A stretch of 64,000 nt of DNA from Rebecca billardiae RCC1528 (GCA_965240325.2 OZ251226.1:1922001-1986000); one strand, 5' to 3'. Positions 40,980 to 50,777 are shown, counted from the first letter of the stretch. Program-made: numbers and translations. Notes: a model not told the origin generated them from the sequence alone.

Positions 40980-41440
40980 GGAGCACCTTGCCGCCGAAGG
41001 GTGTGTCGGTGTTGCACAGGTCCTGCAGCGTGCGGTCGAGCGACTCGATTAAGCGCAGCACGGGCGCCTCGTTCCAGATGACAAGCCGCGCGCTGGCGAG
41101 CAGGTCGCCGCGCTGCGCGCTGTTGAACATGAGTGAATGAAAGGTCTTGTTCTCGTGCTGCTTGTCAACGTGCATGTGGTGCTGCACGTGGAAGGTGCGA
41201 TCGCCATCGAAGGCAAGCGCCGTGATGTTGGACGACGCGCACGGCAGCGCCACGTCCCCAGCCGCGCGCGCGCAGCAGGGCGCGCAGCATGACCGTCCGT
41301 TTCGCGCGCCAGCGCGGAGGCGCGGCTGAGCGAGTGCAGCACTCCGCGCGGTCGGCGCGTCGACGTCGGAGAGCACGGCGTGGACGATGCAGGCCTGCTC
41401 GTCGTCGAGCACGGGCACGCGCGCGGCGGCCGCACCCACG
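40980..41440 (-). pseudogene. Broken PIF1-type helicase remnant (Helitron-like)
   Basis: On the minus strand, LLASARLVIWNEAPVL followed by ESLDRTLQDLCNTDTPFGGK matches the Walker B region of PIF1 helicases (usually L-I-I-W-D-E-A-P-M; here Asn replaces the key Asp). CASSNITALAFDGDRTFH corresponds to the preceding ASSGIAA..GGRTAHS block. The Walker A lysine region is not intact: RTVMLRALLRARG lies in another frame, so at least one frameshift separates it. PIF1 helicases of this type are encoded by Helitrons, though a host PIF1 fragment is possible. I see no Rep endonuclease part. Confidence 0.68.
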
Positions 41441-41562
41441 CGCTCGTCCGCGCGGGCGTCGGCGCGCCTGGGCTCGGCGCGCGTGGCGGGCGGGAGCTCT
41501 GAGCTCTCGTGGGACGGACGTCCGGCGGGGCTGCAACACTTGCTTGGTCCGGCTTCCGCATA

Positions 41563-41715
41563 ACTAACTTACTTGGTCCGGCGTTTCTTACTTGATCCGG
41601 CGTTTTTTACTTGGATTGGCGGTTTATGCGGCGTGACGAACGTTTTTTACTCCGATTGGCGCCTGCTTACTCCGATTGGCGGTTTATGCGGCGCGAAAAA
41701 CGTGACGAAATACCA
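41563..41715 (+). repeat. Degenerate short tandem array (TTACTTGGTCCGGCGTTT-like units)
   Basis: Units such as ACTTGGTCCGGCGTTTCTT, ACTTGATCCGGCGTTTTTT, ACTTGGATTGGCGGTTTATG and ACTCCGATTGGCGGTTTATG follow one another at a spacing of roughly 25-50 bases. Confidence 0.7.
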
Positions 41716-41890
41716 AGTAATTTCAAAGTAGCATTTTCGGCGAGCCGGACTGTGCCGAAACACCAACTCGGCGAGCCGGATCGTGGAGAGAAACAGGAAG
41801 AGCGGAGACCCCTTGCGCGATCTAGATCGTAGTACTGTAAGTTCGTGGAAACAGGGAAGGGTTGTGGATGGGTAGGTCCTGTGTGTTTAT

Positions 41891-41924
41891 TTAAATTCCC
41901 CTTTATAACGGGCTCCGGGTGATC
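41891..41924 (+). repeat. 34-bp dispersed repeat F, copy 1
   Basis: TTAAATTCCCCTTTATAACG continuing to GGCTCCGGGTGATC recurs exactly at 45878-45911. Confidence 0.9.
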
Positions 41925-42222
41925 AGACTGGCGGCCGAAGCCTCCAGCCCTACCCTGGCCAGCCCCCTGTTCGGCGGTCCTACACGCCTGTACCACGATT
42001 AATCAAGCTTGATACGTTTGGTGCTCCCGCAAGCTTGTGAAACACTTGAAACCTGGGCGCACGTTTTACCGCTTTGAAAATATGAATGGGAGTGAGTTAA
42101 TTGTGATTGTGAAACCTGGTGAGTGTTCGCTCGGTGAATGAGGCATGAGGGTACGATGGTGATTGCGTTTTTAAGGGGAGATGGAATGAGAATAATGAAT
42201 GGAAGAGATTCAATCTCCTTAA

Positions 42223-42348
42223 ATGATGGACTGATTACATCGATCCACGATCTATGTATCTCGTATGTCATCTCATACTTCTCCAATATTGAAATTTTGA
42301 GATAATATTCGAGATATAAATTGAGGATCGATGTAATCAGTCCATCAT
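42223..42348. repeat. 126-nt imperfect palindrome with perfect 24-bp ends
   Basis: Bases 42223-42246 and 42325-42348 are exact inverse complements, and the 78-nt interior pairs further in part (TATCTCG with CGAGATA). The whole folds as one long hairpin within an AT-rich segment 150-280 bp upstream of the RWP-RK start codon. It could be a MITE or a small-RNA precursor. Confidence 0.8.
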
Positions 42349-42504
42349 CTAAGAATGTGATGACAGGTGAGTGAGATTGCATCCCCGACATGTTAGGATC
42401 GCGAGAATATGACCGTACTCCCGCCCAGTTTCTACCCTTTTTCCCTGTCGTTCCCTACTACAACATCACCCAAACACAAACCTCCGCCGCAACACATCCT
42501 CACC

Positions 42505-44178
42505 ATGTCGTGGGGCCATCAGCAGATGGGCCTGGAGTCCACAACACACACCTTCGGGGCCGGCATCGGTCACGCGCAGTCCGCGCAGCTCCCAGCCCCG
42601 AGCACCTCGCAGCTCCCCGCGTGGAGCCTCGGCCAAGGCGGTCTCGGCGCGCAGCCGCCGCCCACGGACACGCTTGTCGCGTCCAAGGTGCAGCTCGCAG
42701 CCTACTACAACGCGCTGTCACAGCAGCTTCCGGAGTCGTCGGGCATGGCGTCGACGGGCGCGCTCGCGCCGCATTCGTCGCACGCGCACGCGGCGCACGC
42801 GCAGAACCTCAGCTTGCAGCAGCTGCTCGCGAGCGCGCAGCAGCACCAGAACACGTATCACCAGCAGCCGCTGTCGCACCAGCTGCAGCACTACCAGCAG
42901 CAGACGCAGATGATGCAGGGCGGGCTCTCGGGCCCGTCGACGACGCAGGAGCTGTCCTCGCTGCTCTGGTCCGGCCTCGCCGCGAACGGCGGGCACGGGC
43001 TCAACACGAACCAGTCGGCCGCGGCCGGCGCGACCAGCTTTGGCCTCCTCTCGGGCTCAGGCGGCGTGCCGTCGCCGTCGCAGGCGCCGGGCCTCGGGGC
43101 GTACAGCGCGTCCGTCCCCGCCGTCGCGCCGACGCCACGGCTCTCGGACGCGCAGCCGCAGCTCTCCGTGCGCGCGGTCAAGGACGGGCAGAGCCAGGCC
43201 ACGCCCAACCCGGGCTCGAACGGCGGCGCGACGTTTGTCATCCCGCTGCCGACGAGCACGGGCGGGCAGAAGCGCACGGCGACGTCCTCCTCGGGCGCGC
43301 CCGCCGTCGCCGAGCCGCGCGCCGCCGCGCCGCGCGCTGTGGACGCGCCCGCGCACGGCGGGCCGCCGCCGCGCCGCGTCGGCCGGAAGCCCAAGCTCGT
43401 CACGTTCGAGTCGATCGCGCAGCGGTTTGACCAGCCGATCGAGCGCGCCGCGCGCTCGCTCGGCGTGTGCACGACCGTCATCAAGAAGGTCTGCCGCGCG
43501 AACGGCGTGCAGCGGTGGCCGTACCGCAAGATCCAGTCGGTCGTCCGGCCGATCATGCAGCTGCAGCTGCGCGTCGCGCAGGGCATCGCCTCGCCGGACG
43601 AGATCGCCGAGCTGCAGCGGCTGGTGCGCGCCGCGACGCGCGCCCCGCGCGCCCGCGCGCTCCACCCACCGCGCTGCCGCGCCCGCCGACACGCGCTCTC
43701 ACTGGACGCCTCCCCGCCCGCGCTCACGCTCGCGCAGACGCGCGCGCAGCAGAAGGCCGCATCGGACGACGAGCCCAACTCGGTCGCAGGCGGCGGCTCG
43801 TCGATCGACGGCGAGTCGGAGGACGTGCCGGCGCTCGCGGTCGGCGGCGGCTCGCCGGCGCAGTCGACGCCGTCGCTCCACGTCGAGCTGCAGCTCCCGG
43901 CGCTGCCGCAGATGCAGCAGCAGCAGCAGTACCACCACCACCAGCAGCAGCAGCAGCAGCCGCACGCGCAGTTCAACGCCTGCTTTGACTCGCAGACCGT
44001 GCACACGGCTGGGCTCTCGTCGCTCGGCTACGAGTACCCGCCCTCGGCGATGCAGGGCCAATACGGCATGCTCAGCTACTCGCAGATGTTGCAAGCACAG
44101 ATGCAGCAGCAGCAGTTCCAGCAGCAGTTCCAGCAGTTCCAGCCGCAGCAGCAGCAGCACGCGGCGTACGGCGGCTAG
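42505..44178 (+). CDS. RWP-RK domain transcription factor, two exons
   Basis: Exons 42505-43623 and 43738-44178 give 519 aa. The 114-nt intron (GTGCGC..GCGCAG) keeps frame and contains no stop, so retention would add 38 Arg/Ala-rich residues; I infer splicing from the shared splice signature. The RWP-RK domain is at about residues 295-360, with TFESIAQRFDQPIERAARSLG, CTTVIKKVCRANG and RWPYRK (Arg at 337). Flanks are Gln/Ser/Ala/His-rich; the C-terminus has strong poly-Gln. RWP-RK proteins regulate nitrogen responses and gametogenesis in algae and plants. I chose ATG 42505 (context caccATG); an in-frame ATG at 42409 is possible. The upstream region is pyrimidine-rich. Confidence 0.88.
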   Translation: MSWGHQQMGLESTTHTFGAGIGHAQSAQLPAPSTSQLPAWSLGQGGLGAQPPPTDTLVASKVQLAAYYNALSQQLPESSGMASTGALAPHSSHAHAAHAQNLSLQQLLASAQQHQNTYHQQPLSHQLQHYQQQTQMMQGGLSGPSTTQELSSLLWSGLAANGGHGLNTNQSAAAGATSFGLLSGSGGVPSPSQAPGLGAYSASVPAVAPTPRLSDAQPQLSVRAVKDGQSQATPNPGSNGGATFVIPLPTSTGGQKRTATSSSGAPAVAEPRAAAPRAVDAPAHGGPPPRRVGRKPKLVTFESIAQRFDQPIERAARSLGVCTTVIKKVCRANGVQRWPYRKIQSVVRPIMQLQLRVAQGIASPDEIAELQRLVRAATRAPRARALHPPRCRARRHALSLDASPPALTLAQTRAQQKAASDDEPNSVAGGGSSIDGESEDVPALAVGGGSPAQSTPSLHVELQLPALPQMQQQQQYHHHQQQQQQPHAQFNACFDSQTVHTAGLSSLGYEYPPSAMQGQYGMLSYSQMLQAQMQQQQFQQQFQQFQPQQQQHAAYGG

Positions 44179-45314
44179 CCGGGCGGCCTCGCACGCCTCG
44201 CCACCTTCACAACACCAACCGTCAACCACACCGCACACCGGGGCGCCGCGCGCCTGGCGATGGTCCCTCCTGGGCCTCCCAGCGCCCCCCGCCTCTGCGA
44301 CGATGGCCCCCCGGCCACCGCTCGCCCCAAACCAGCAGCTCACGTCGTCCCTCAGGCCTCCATGCCATCCATGGCCCTCGCCTCGACGTCCGCCGTTGCG
44401 CACACCCAGTCGCACACCTCCCGTGCCCACCCTGGCACGCCGCATGTGGCGCCAGCTGTCGGCTCCGCTGCTCATTCCGCCCATTGAGCAGCCCAGCCGC
44501 ACGCTGTCCGCGCCCTCCCCCACTCGTCTCTCCATCTCGCTCTCGCCGTGGCCGACGCGCACTCGTCGCCACGCGTGTACCCCATACATCGCGCTCGAGG
44601 CTTCCGCCCGTGTGTGGCTCGCTCGAGACGTGCCCGACGCAGACTTTTGTGTCTGCTCGCGCACCTCTCGCGCCCCCACGCATGCCCGGATGCCCGGTGC
44701 ACCCTTTCGCCGCCGCCTGAGCACCTGAGCCTGGCTCGCCTGCGTCAGGCGCGCGTTGCCCGCACGCGCCCGCTCACCGCGCCTGCCGCCCTCGAGCCCG
44801 CCACTCCACCCGCGTGGACCCCCGCCCTCCGATGAGGGCGGGCTGCCACGTGGCCGAGTGCGCGCTCGAGGACGCCAGCCGGTGTGCGCCCGCTTCCGTG
44901 CCCACGCACGCGCGCCAGTGGCTGCTCCGCCAGCCCGACGCCCCGAGCCTCTCTCAGGACGCCAGCGGTCCACCCGTCCGCGAGGACACCCGTGGACACT
45001 TTGCTGACTGTCGACCGTCGACGGCTGGTCCCACCGGCGTTCCCACCGAGGCACGGCTCGCTTCTCGAGTCGTTCGCCCCGTGCCCGAACGCGGTCTCGA
45101 CCTCAGCCGCCCGACATCCATTCTGCCAGCCAGTTCAGTTCCACGACCACCGGCTTATGCGACTCCGCGCGCCGCCACTTGTGGAGTCCCACACTGCTCA
45201 GCAGCGGTGTGAGGCGCAGCATAATTAATAATTATTATTTAATTATATATATTATAATTATTATTTATTGCCTTTCAAATATATGGCACGGCATATCTGA
45301 ACGGCCCGCGGCGG
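44179..45314. other. GC-rich then AT-rich region without a supported gene
   Basis: Long ORFs on both strands here are compositional and have no recognisable domain; part is the RWP-RK 3' end. A short AT-rich block at about 45222-45285 separates it from the pseudogene. Confidence 0.45.
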
Positions 45315-45319
45315 CGCGG

Positions 45320-45855
45320 CGGGCCTTGAGCTGCTGGAGCGCGATCCACCTGCGCTGCGCGGCTCGCATGGCCCTGCTGTGCCCCGAGCGAGGGCGATGG
45401 TGCAGATCCGGATGTCAGCTGGCACTGGCAGTCTCTGCCGCTGGTAGCCGGCTGCGGTCAAGCCTTCCCTGCACTGCTCCCTGGGCGGTCGCGTGCGCGC
45501 TAGCCCGCGCTTGCCGCTCGTCGCTCGAGTCCGAGCTGGCTGGCTGGCCGCGGCTGGCGCCGCGGCGTCGTCCAGGGTGCGCTTCGTCCGCTGCTGCGGC
45601 AGCTCCTCGTCGTGCAAGTCGTCGCCCGGGGGCGAGTCTCGGTCCTCGTGGAGGGGGACAGCAGGGACTGGCGTGGGTGCAGCGGTCGGCGGCCAGGCGC
45701 GCCGCCTTGCGCGCCTGGCGTTCCTTGACGGCGCGGCGCGTCGAGGACTTAGTCGAGGAGCGACGGCTCGATGGAGAACGAATCCGTCGGCCCTCGGCGT
45801 CGCGCCGTTGCCCGCGCTTCCCACGCCAGGGGACTGCGCGGTTCACTATTTTCAT
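45320..45855 (-). pseudogene. Truncated, frameshifted copy of the basic ORF at 31629-32414
   Basis: RGKRGQRRDAEGRRIRSPSS is in one frame and the homologous acidic and Ala-rich C-terminal part is in another, so a frameshift lies in between (about 45660-45690). The N-terminal half is missing. The 3' flank at 45315-45430 also matches 31510-31625, showing that DNA beyond the ORF was copied too. Confidence 0.75.
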
Positions 45856-45877
45856 CAGTAGCTTTAGATCATGTATA

Positions 45878-45911
45878 TTAAATTCCCCTTTATAACGGGC
45901 TCCGGGTGATC
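45878..45911 (+). repeat. 34-bp dispersed repeat F, copy 2
   Basis: Exact match to 41891-41924. It lies immediately upstream of the broken end of the pseudogene copy. Confidence 0.9.
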
Positions 45912-47777
45912 CGGCCGCCGATAATTCACCTACATCACTAGCTATCGATCGGATATGAGTAGTGAAACTTTATTCTGGTTCTGGTGAACACAGCTTTAAA
46001 CAATTTTAATTCGTGACAAAGCCCTGGGAGACCCAGCTCCGACCCCCTTTAATTGTGTGTGACGGACGTACTGCTGAGGAAAGTAATACCGGAGTAAGAA
46101 TACGAAGAATGAAGCCCGAAGCGTTTTTTATTAGGCGCGCTTCGGGAATCGAGAACGCATGTCGTTACCTTTTTGAGCGCGCGCCATAGGGATGTCGTTG
46201 CGATTCCCACCTATTTGTTGACGCTTTTCTACGCGACCATCCACCTCCCTTGACCATCCGCTCCCAAGTTGAGGAACCGCGACGATTGCTTTCGCCACCG
46301 CGCCGCGCGCGCTCGGCACACACGATTGAGTATGACGAACGAGCTCAGCGCGCTGCTGCAGGAGGTGACGGCCACGCGCGACACGCAGAACGGCGCTCAG
46401 CCGGCGTGGCTCGACGACGCTTCCGGCACTCGCGCTCGCACTCGCACACAGGCGTACGTGTGCGACGAGGATCAGCTCCGCGGGCCTCCGCCGAACCCAG
46501 CGCCACAGATGCCATCGTCGGCGTCGCGAGATACTGCGCCGATCTGGCGGAGATCCAGCGGCACGTGGCGGCGATCAAGCAGCCGCAGCCGCATCAGATG
46601 ACGTGCACGAACGGCCTCATGGAGAAGCTCGTACCACAAGCCTACCATAAGCCACCCGCTCGCCGACTTGCCTGACTACTAGTACTACTCGCGCTGGCTC
46701 GTCAAGTCGTCACCAACGGGCGCGGCCTTCGAGCCGTCACCCGCGCCGCGCGCGGCTCGCGGCGCCATTGCGGAGGTGCGTGCCCGCCGGCGCGAGCTGC
46801 ACAACACAACATGCACACCGACGCGAGCCGCTCGTACCACGTCGTGCCCGACGGGCCGTGCTCAGCGACGGCTGCAAGCCTACGCCATGCAGTCGGTTGT
46901 GCCCTGCGCCGCTCGCCTCGCACCCGTGCAGACCCGAGACCGGTGGGCCATCCGCGGTGCGTGCCGTTGCCGCGCCGTCGTGCCCGAGCGGCCGTGCGCA
47001 GCGATGACTGCATCGACGCGCGCCTCGCCGTGCGCCTCGGTGGGCTGCGTGCGCCGTGCAGTGAACCGCGGTGGCGGTGCGGTACCGTGCTGCGGCGCCG
47101 CGCGCGCGCGCCTGCGGCGCGCCACCGGATGATACCGTTATTTATAGTCAGCGCTGAACGGCCAACTCGTCCCATCGTCGTCGGGTCTGCCGGCCCTAAC
47201 CAGCTTCTCCGTCGCGTCCTAGACGCGCTGTGTTCGACCAGCCCCACCGGGACAAGGCCGCCAGGCCCCCGCAGGTTTTGCTCCGACGGCGGGCTGCCGC
47301 AACGACGACTCGACGAGCAGTCCGGTAGCATAGTATATTGGGCCGCCGCGCCCGCATCCATACAGTATCATGCTACAGTATGGAGGATGACTGGCAACGA
47401 TATAAAAGCCTGTGGCTGCTGAACTGCTGATATAATCACTTGGACCATGTGTCTGACATTGGACGGACCATTTGTCCATTGGACTAGTCGACGATGACGG
47501 CCGCGGATCGGGGCACCGGCGACCGCGCCCTTCAGCTGTGATTGATGATGATTGCACCGGTAATCGCCAGCGGCCTGAGGATAGGCCCAGCGGCGTGCCC
47601 GTTGCCGTCCGCGTCGCTCAAGTCTTGGCCTGTCGTCGCACTCCGGTCGAGCCGGACCAGAATGCCCAGCAAGCAATAAGATGCCATCCGCAGAAAGCTC
47701 ATCGGCATTGCGCATGATCTTGGGTCAGCAGCGGCATGCGCGCGATCTCGTCGGACCAGTGTGTGCCCGTGCAATTG
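45912..47777. other. Region without a confident gene
   Basis: A possible small ORF begins at 46333 (MTNELSALLQEVTATRDTQN), and a second helical stretch in another frame lies at about 46510-46600. They could be exons of one gene, but I could not find a consistent splice pair. The remainder is GC-rich without recognisable features. Confidence 0.4.
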
Positions 47778-48017
47778 TCACTTCTTAGCTGCAGCAGACA
47801 TCACCGACTGCCGCGCAGCATGCTGCGTCGAGCGCGACGCCTGTGGGTTGGTCGTGACGCCGATCTGGCCGGCGATGGAAGCTTGCGACCGGCCAGAGTT
47901 GCCTTGCGCAGCCGCCGCCATCACCGCCTGACGAGAGGCATGCTGAGTCGCCGTGCTGAGCTGCGGGTTGTTGGCGACGCCAAGGTGACCCGCGACTTGC
48001 TGCTTGGACATGGACAT
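47778..48017 (-). CDS. Small two-repeat protein (79 aa)
   Basis: ATG at 48017 (MSMSKQQVAG). The protein is two tandem copies of an approximately 33-residue unit: VAGHLGVANNPQLSTATQHA then SRQAVMAAAAQG, and IAGQIGVTTNPQASRSTQHA then ARQSVMSAAAKK. Such clean duplication with conserved spacing is strong evidence for coding. The upstream in-frame extension to 48164 is Arg-rich and unlike the repeats. I do not recognise the family. It is soluble and mildly basic, with no signal peptide. It is head-to-head with the DUF1499 gene, 185 bp between start codons. Confidence 0.7.
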   Translation of the reverse strand: MSMSKQQVAGHLGVANNPQLSTATQHASRQAVMAAAAQGNSGRSQASIAGQIGVTTNPQASRSTQHAARQSVMSAAAKK

Positions 48018-48202
48018 CGTCGTTGGTGGAGAGCTGCGACTGCGGGCGTAGAAGGGGGCAAGCGGACGTGGTCGCTCGTTGCCGCGCCGCGCCGCAGCGA
48101 CGACCAACTGAGGGTTCTGCAGACGCACGGGCTGCGCCCGGACGCCGCACCGGGAGGGCGCCACACCTGTCCACCGGACCCCGACCGGGACCGCCCTCTA
48201 AA

Positions 48203-48841
48203 ATGCCGGCTGCGGGCGCGTGCCGTATCAGCATGCGCTGGGCCGGCGTTCTCCTCATCGGCCTTCACTGCGTCACCGTCTCAAGAGCAGCGCCACGGAC
48301 TGCAAGCCGGCGAGCAGTGCTGCGCAGTGCCATCGGTGCCGTCCTCGTGAGCGCGCCGCCCCACCGCTCTGCTCATGCGGATGTGGTGGGAGGCCTGTTG
48401 CCACCATGCTCGGGGCGCGCGTGCGTGTCTTCGCAGGACGACAGGCCCGCCGTCTGGGATAACCCGTGGGAGTATGACGGGTCTGCCAAAACCCTTGCCC
48501 AGCGCATTCGCATGGCACTGGCAGCCGAGCCTGGTGCTCAGCTGCTCGAGAGCAACGACGACGCCTACGTGCATGCCAACGTCGCAGCGCCAGGTGGAGC
48601 TGTGGATCACGTGGAGCTATACCTGATGCCAGGGGACAATCTCGTGCAATTTCGCGCGGAGCGCATCCCTCGTGGGACTCCAGACTTTGGAGGCAACCGT
48701 CGCCGGCTGGAACGACTCCGCGTCCAGCTGGGCCTGGACAAGACGATTGTGCTGCGCGCGCGCACGACGGTGCTTGGTCTGGAGAGCCCGCTCGATTGGT
48801 TTGGCCCGGCAGAGTATGATGCAGAGGGTGTGTTGCGATAG
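48203..48841 (+). CDS. DUF1499 protein, predicted thylakoid-lumen targeted
   Basis: The predicted protein is 212 aa (202 if the ATG at 48233 is used, which puts the signal peptide first). The leader is layered: a hydrophobic signal segment (MRWAGVLLIGLHCVTVSRA), a short basic region, then a twin-arginine-like SRRAVLRSAIGAVLVSA ending in AHA, as expected for import into a complex plastid and then the lumen by the Tat route. The mature part has CVSSQDDRPAVWDNPWEYD and DFGGNRRRLERLRVQLGLD, the DUF1499 pattern. The family is common in cyanobacteria and plastids; biochemical function unknown. Confidence 0.85.
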   Translation: MPAAGACRISMRWAGVLLIGLHCVTVSRAAPRTASRRAVLRSAIGAVLVSAPPHRSAHADVVGGLLPPCSGRACVSSQDDRPAVWDNPWEYDGSAKTLAQRIRMALAAEPGAQLLESNDDAYVHANVAAPGGAVDHVELYLMPGDNLVQFRAERIPRGTPDFGGNRRRLERLRVQLGLDKTIVLRARTTVLGLESPLDWFGPAEYDAEGVLR

Positions 48842-48884
48842 CTGTGTTTCGGAACTGCTGGCTGGCGCGCGCGCGGCATCATAG

Positions 48885-49051
48885 CCCGCGGTGCAGGGCG
48901 GACCGCGTCTCAGCGTGGAGCCTTCGCCGGGGGCTCTCCCTACGCCTGTCAAAAAGCGCCTCCTATACCGTAGTTTCGGATCCGGGAAGAAAAGTAAAGC
49001 GCAGGACGGGGGGCGATTTTGACGGTTGCCGGTTGGTGGAGGGCCTGAGTT

Positions 49052-49055
<4 letters not shown>
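48885..49055 (+). repeat. Dispersed SINE-like repeat C, copy 3 (diverged)
   Basis: The head GCCCGCGGTGCAGGGCGGA is conserved. The following hairpin is kept with different bases (GAGCC at 48918-48922 with GGCTC at 48932-48936), followed by GTCAAAAAG. It ends in CTACTCTCT and runs into a CT microsatellite. Confidence 0.75.

Positions 49056-49089
<34 letters not shown>
49056..49089 (+). repeat. (CT)17 microsatellite
   Basis: An uninterrupted CT run directly following repeat C copy 3, matching the CTCTCT ends of the other copies. Confidence 0.9.
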
Positions 49090-49091
<2 letters not shown>

Positions 49092-49387
49092 TGAGGGCCC
49101 CTATATTGTACGCGCCATCAGACTCTGATCCGATCTGCGATATATATATAATGCGCGCAGCATCTTAAACCGGTCTGATGAGTCTCAGTGATATAATGGT
49201 TGACGAATCGTTACATACTGTAATCACTGCTGGTAACTCACTTTGAGCGTCTGCGACTGCGTCACAGCCACAGGGCGCAGCGAGTCGTATAGCGACCACT
49301 CTGATGAACCAGCGTGACGAGCGTAGCTCCGTCGGCACATGATGGCTGCACCGCGCATATCGCGTGATAGGTGCGATGCTGAACTGC

Positions 49388-50711
49388 TCATTCTGCGCGT
49401 GCCACGGACGGCTCGGTGAACCAGAGCTCGCTGAGTGCGCCATCGTGTGCGCCGTACCCGAGCACGTGCACGCTCCCGACCACGGACGAAACAGCCAGGC
49501 CAGGCCCGAGCGACGCGGGCGCATCCACTTCGGCCGCGGCGTGTGCACCGCCTGCCGGTGGGGGCCACACGTTGTTGAGGCAGGCGAGGGCCGTCAGCTG
49601 CGCGCCCCCAGCAGAGGGCGACATGGTCGTGCGCGTGCCCCCTTCTCCGCCGGGGAGTAATGCGTGGGTGGCGACGAGACCATCCTTCGAGCAGGACGCG
49701 GTGGCGATCGCGCTGCCCGCCGAGTCGGTGTGTGGCAGGAATGCGCAGCCCGTGACGGCATGCGTGTGCACGCCGCGCACGGCCTCGCCGAGCTGCCCGC
49801 CGGTGCGCGTGTCGAACAGGCGCAGCTCGCACCCCTCGCCCGAGAAGCCGTTCGTGCCCGCGAGCACGTACTTCCCATCGGCGCTCACGTCGACGCAGAG
49901 CGCGAAGAACGACCATGCCGGTGCGGGCTGGAGGCTGAGGGCGGGCTGCAGCGTGCGCACGTCCAGTACGCTCAGCGAGAGGTCCTCGGAGCCCTGGGCG
50001 ACGAGCGCAGGGCTGCCCGACGGGAACGGGCACATGCACGTCACCAGGTTGCGCGCGCGCTTGTAGGACCCCGTCTGCTTGCCCGTCGTCGCGTCCCAGG
50101 TGCGCACGGTGCAGTCGCGCGAGCCGGAGACGATGGTCCAAGCTCCGCCCACGCCGCCGATCGCCGCGACAGCTGAGACCGTCAGCTCGTGCCCTTCGAG
50201 GACGGCGAGCGCCTGCTCGGATTCGCGGCCCCATATGCGCACAGTCCCGTCGCGCGACGCGCTCAGTGCCCCCTTCGTCGGCTCGAACGCCACGGCATGA
50301 TTCACGCCTCGCTTGTGGCCCGCCCACCGCAGTATAGGCGCACGCGCTCGCGCATCGTACAGCAGGACAGACTGGCGCGCGGACGGAGGCGAGAGCGGGC
50401 AGTGCGCGCGGGATGTGACCGGGGGTCATGCGGGCGGGCCTATCGGCAGCGCCCTGCACCACCTGCAAGGGCAGCGCCCGCGCGCGGTGGGGTGGGCCGC
50501 GCGCGCTCACCTTGTCCTCCGAGCACGACAGCCACTCGCCATGGAGCGGGCCGGCCGCGACACAGTTCACAATGTCGGTGTGAGCAGGCGCGAGAGCGGC
50601 GGCAGTGGAGCTGGCGGGCTCAGCACCGCGCGCAGGCCCCTTCTCATCCGCGGCATACGCCCCGGCGCGGCCGGCGGGCTTGGACTTGTCAGCGCTCACG
50701 CACGCCCCCAT
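49388..50711 (-). CDS. WDR31: WD40 repeat protein, WDR31-like, two exons
   Basis: Exons 50711-50511 and 50371-49388 give 394 aa; the intron is 139 nt (GTGAGC..CGCCAG). The N-terminus MGACVSADKSK is a likely N-myristoylation and palmitoylation signal. AHTDIVNCV opens the propeller; splicing joins WLSCSEDK to SVLLYD, completing the first WD unit. SASRDGTVRIWG, SGSRDCTVRTWD, RNLVTCMCPF, QGSEDLSLSVLD and TNGFSGEGCELRLFD follow. The NGF-GEGCE phrase and the order of repeats match WDR31, a ciliary protein linked to intraflagellar transport regulation, so a flagellated cell is implied. Divergent from the GT90 gene with only 66 bp between start codons. Confidence 0.85.
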
Positions 50712-50777
50712 CCTGGCGCCGGTGTTTTTTCTCGCGCAAAGCTGCCATTTTCTTTTTCCACCCCGCTCAATTTCAAA

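Noticed and set aside
43699-45054. 451-codon minus-strand ORF overlapping the RWP-RK 3' exon
   Set aside because: Its first half is opposite RWP-RK coding poly-Gln sequence and the rest is Arg/Gly-rich without motifs.
44179-45230. Extension of the RWP-RK region into further plus-strand ORFs
   Set aside because: The RWP-RK frame ends at 44178 and downstream ORFs are compositional, with no domain.
46333-46675. Possible syntaxin-like or other helical two-exon gene
   Set aside because: Two helical stretches lie in different frames and I could not find a donor/acceptor pair of matching phase.
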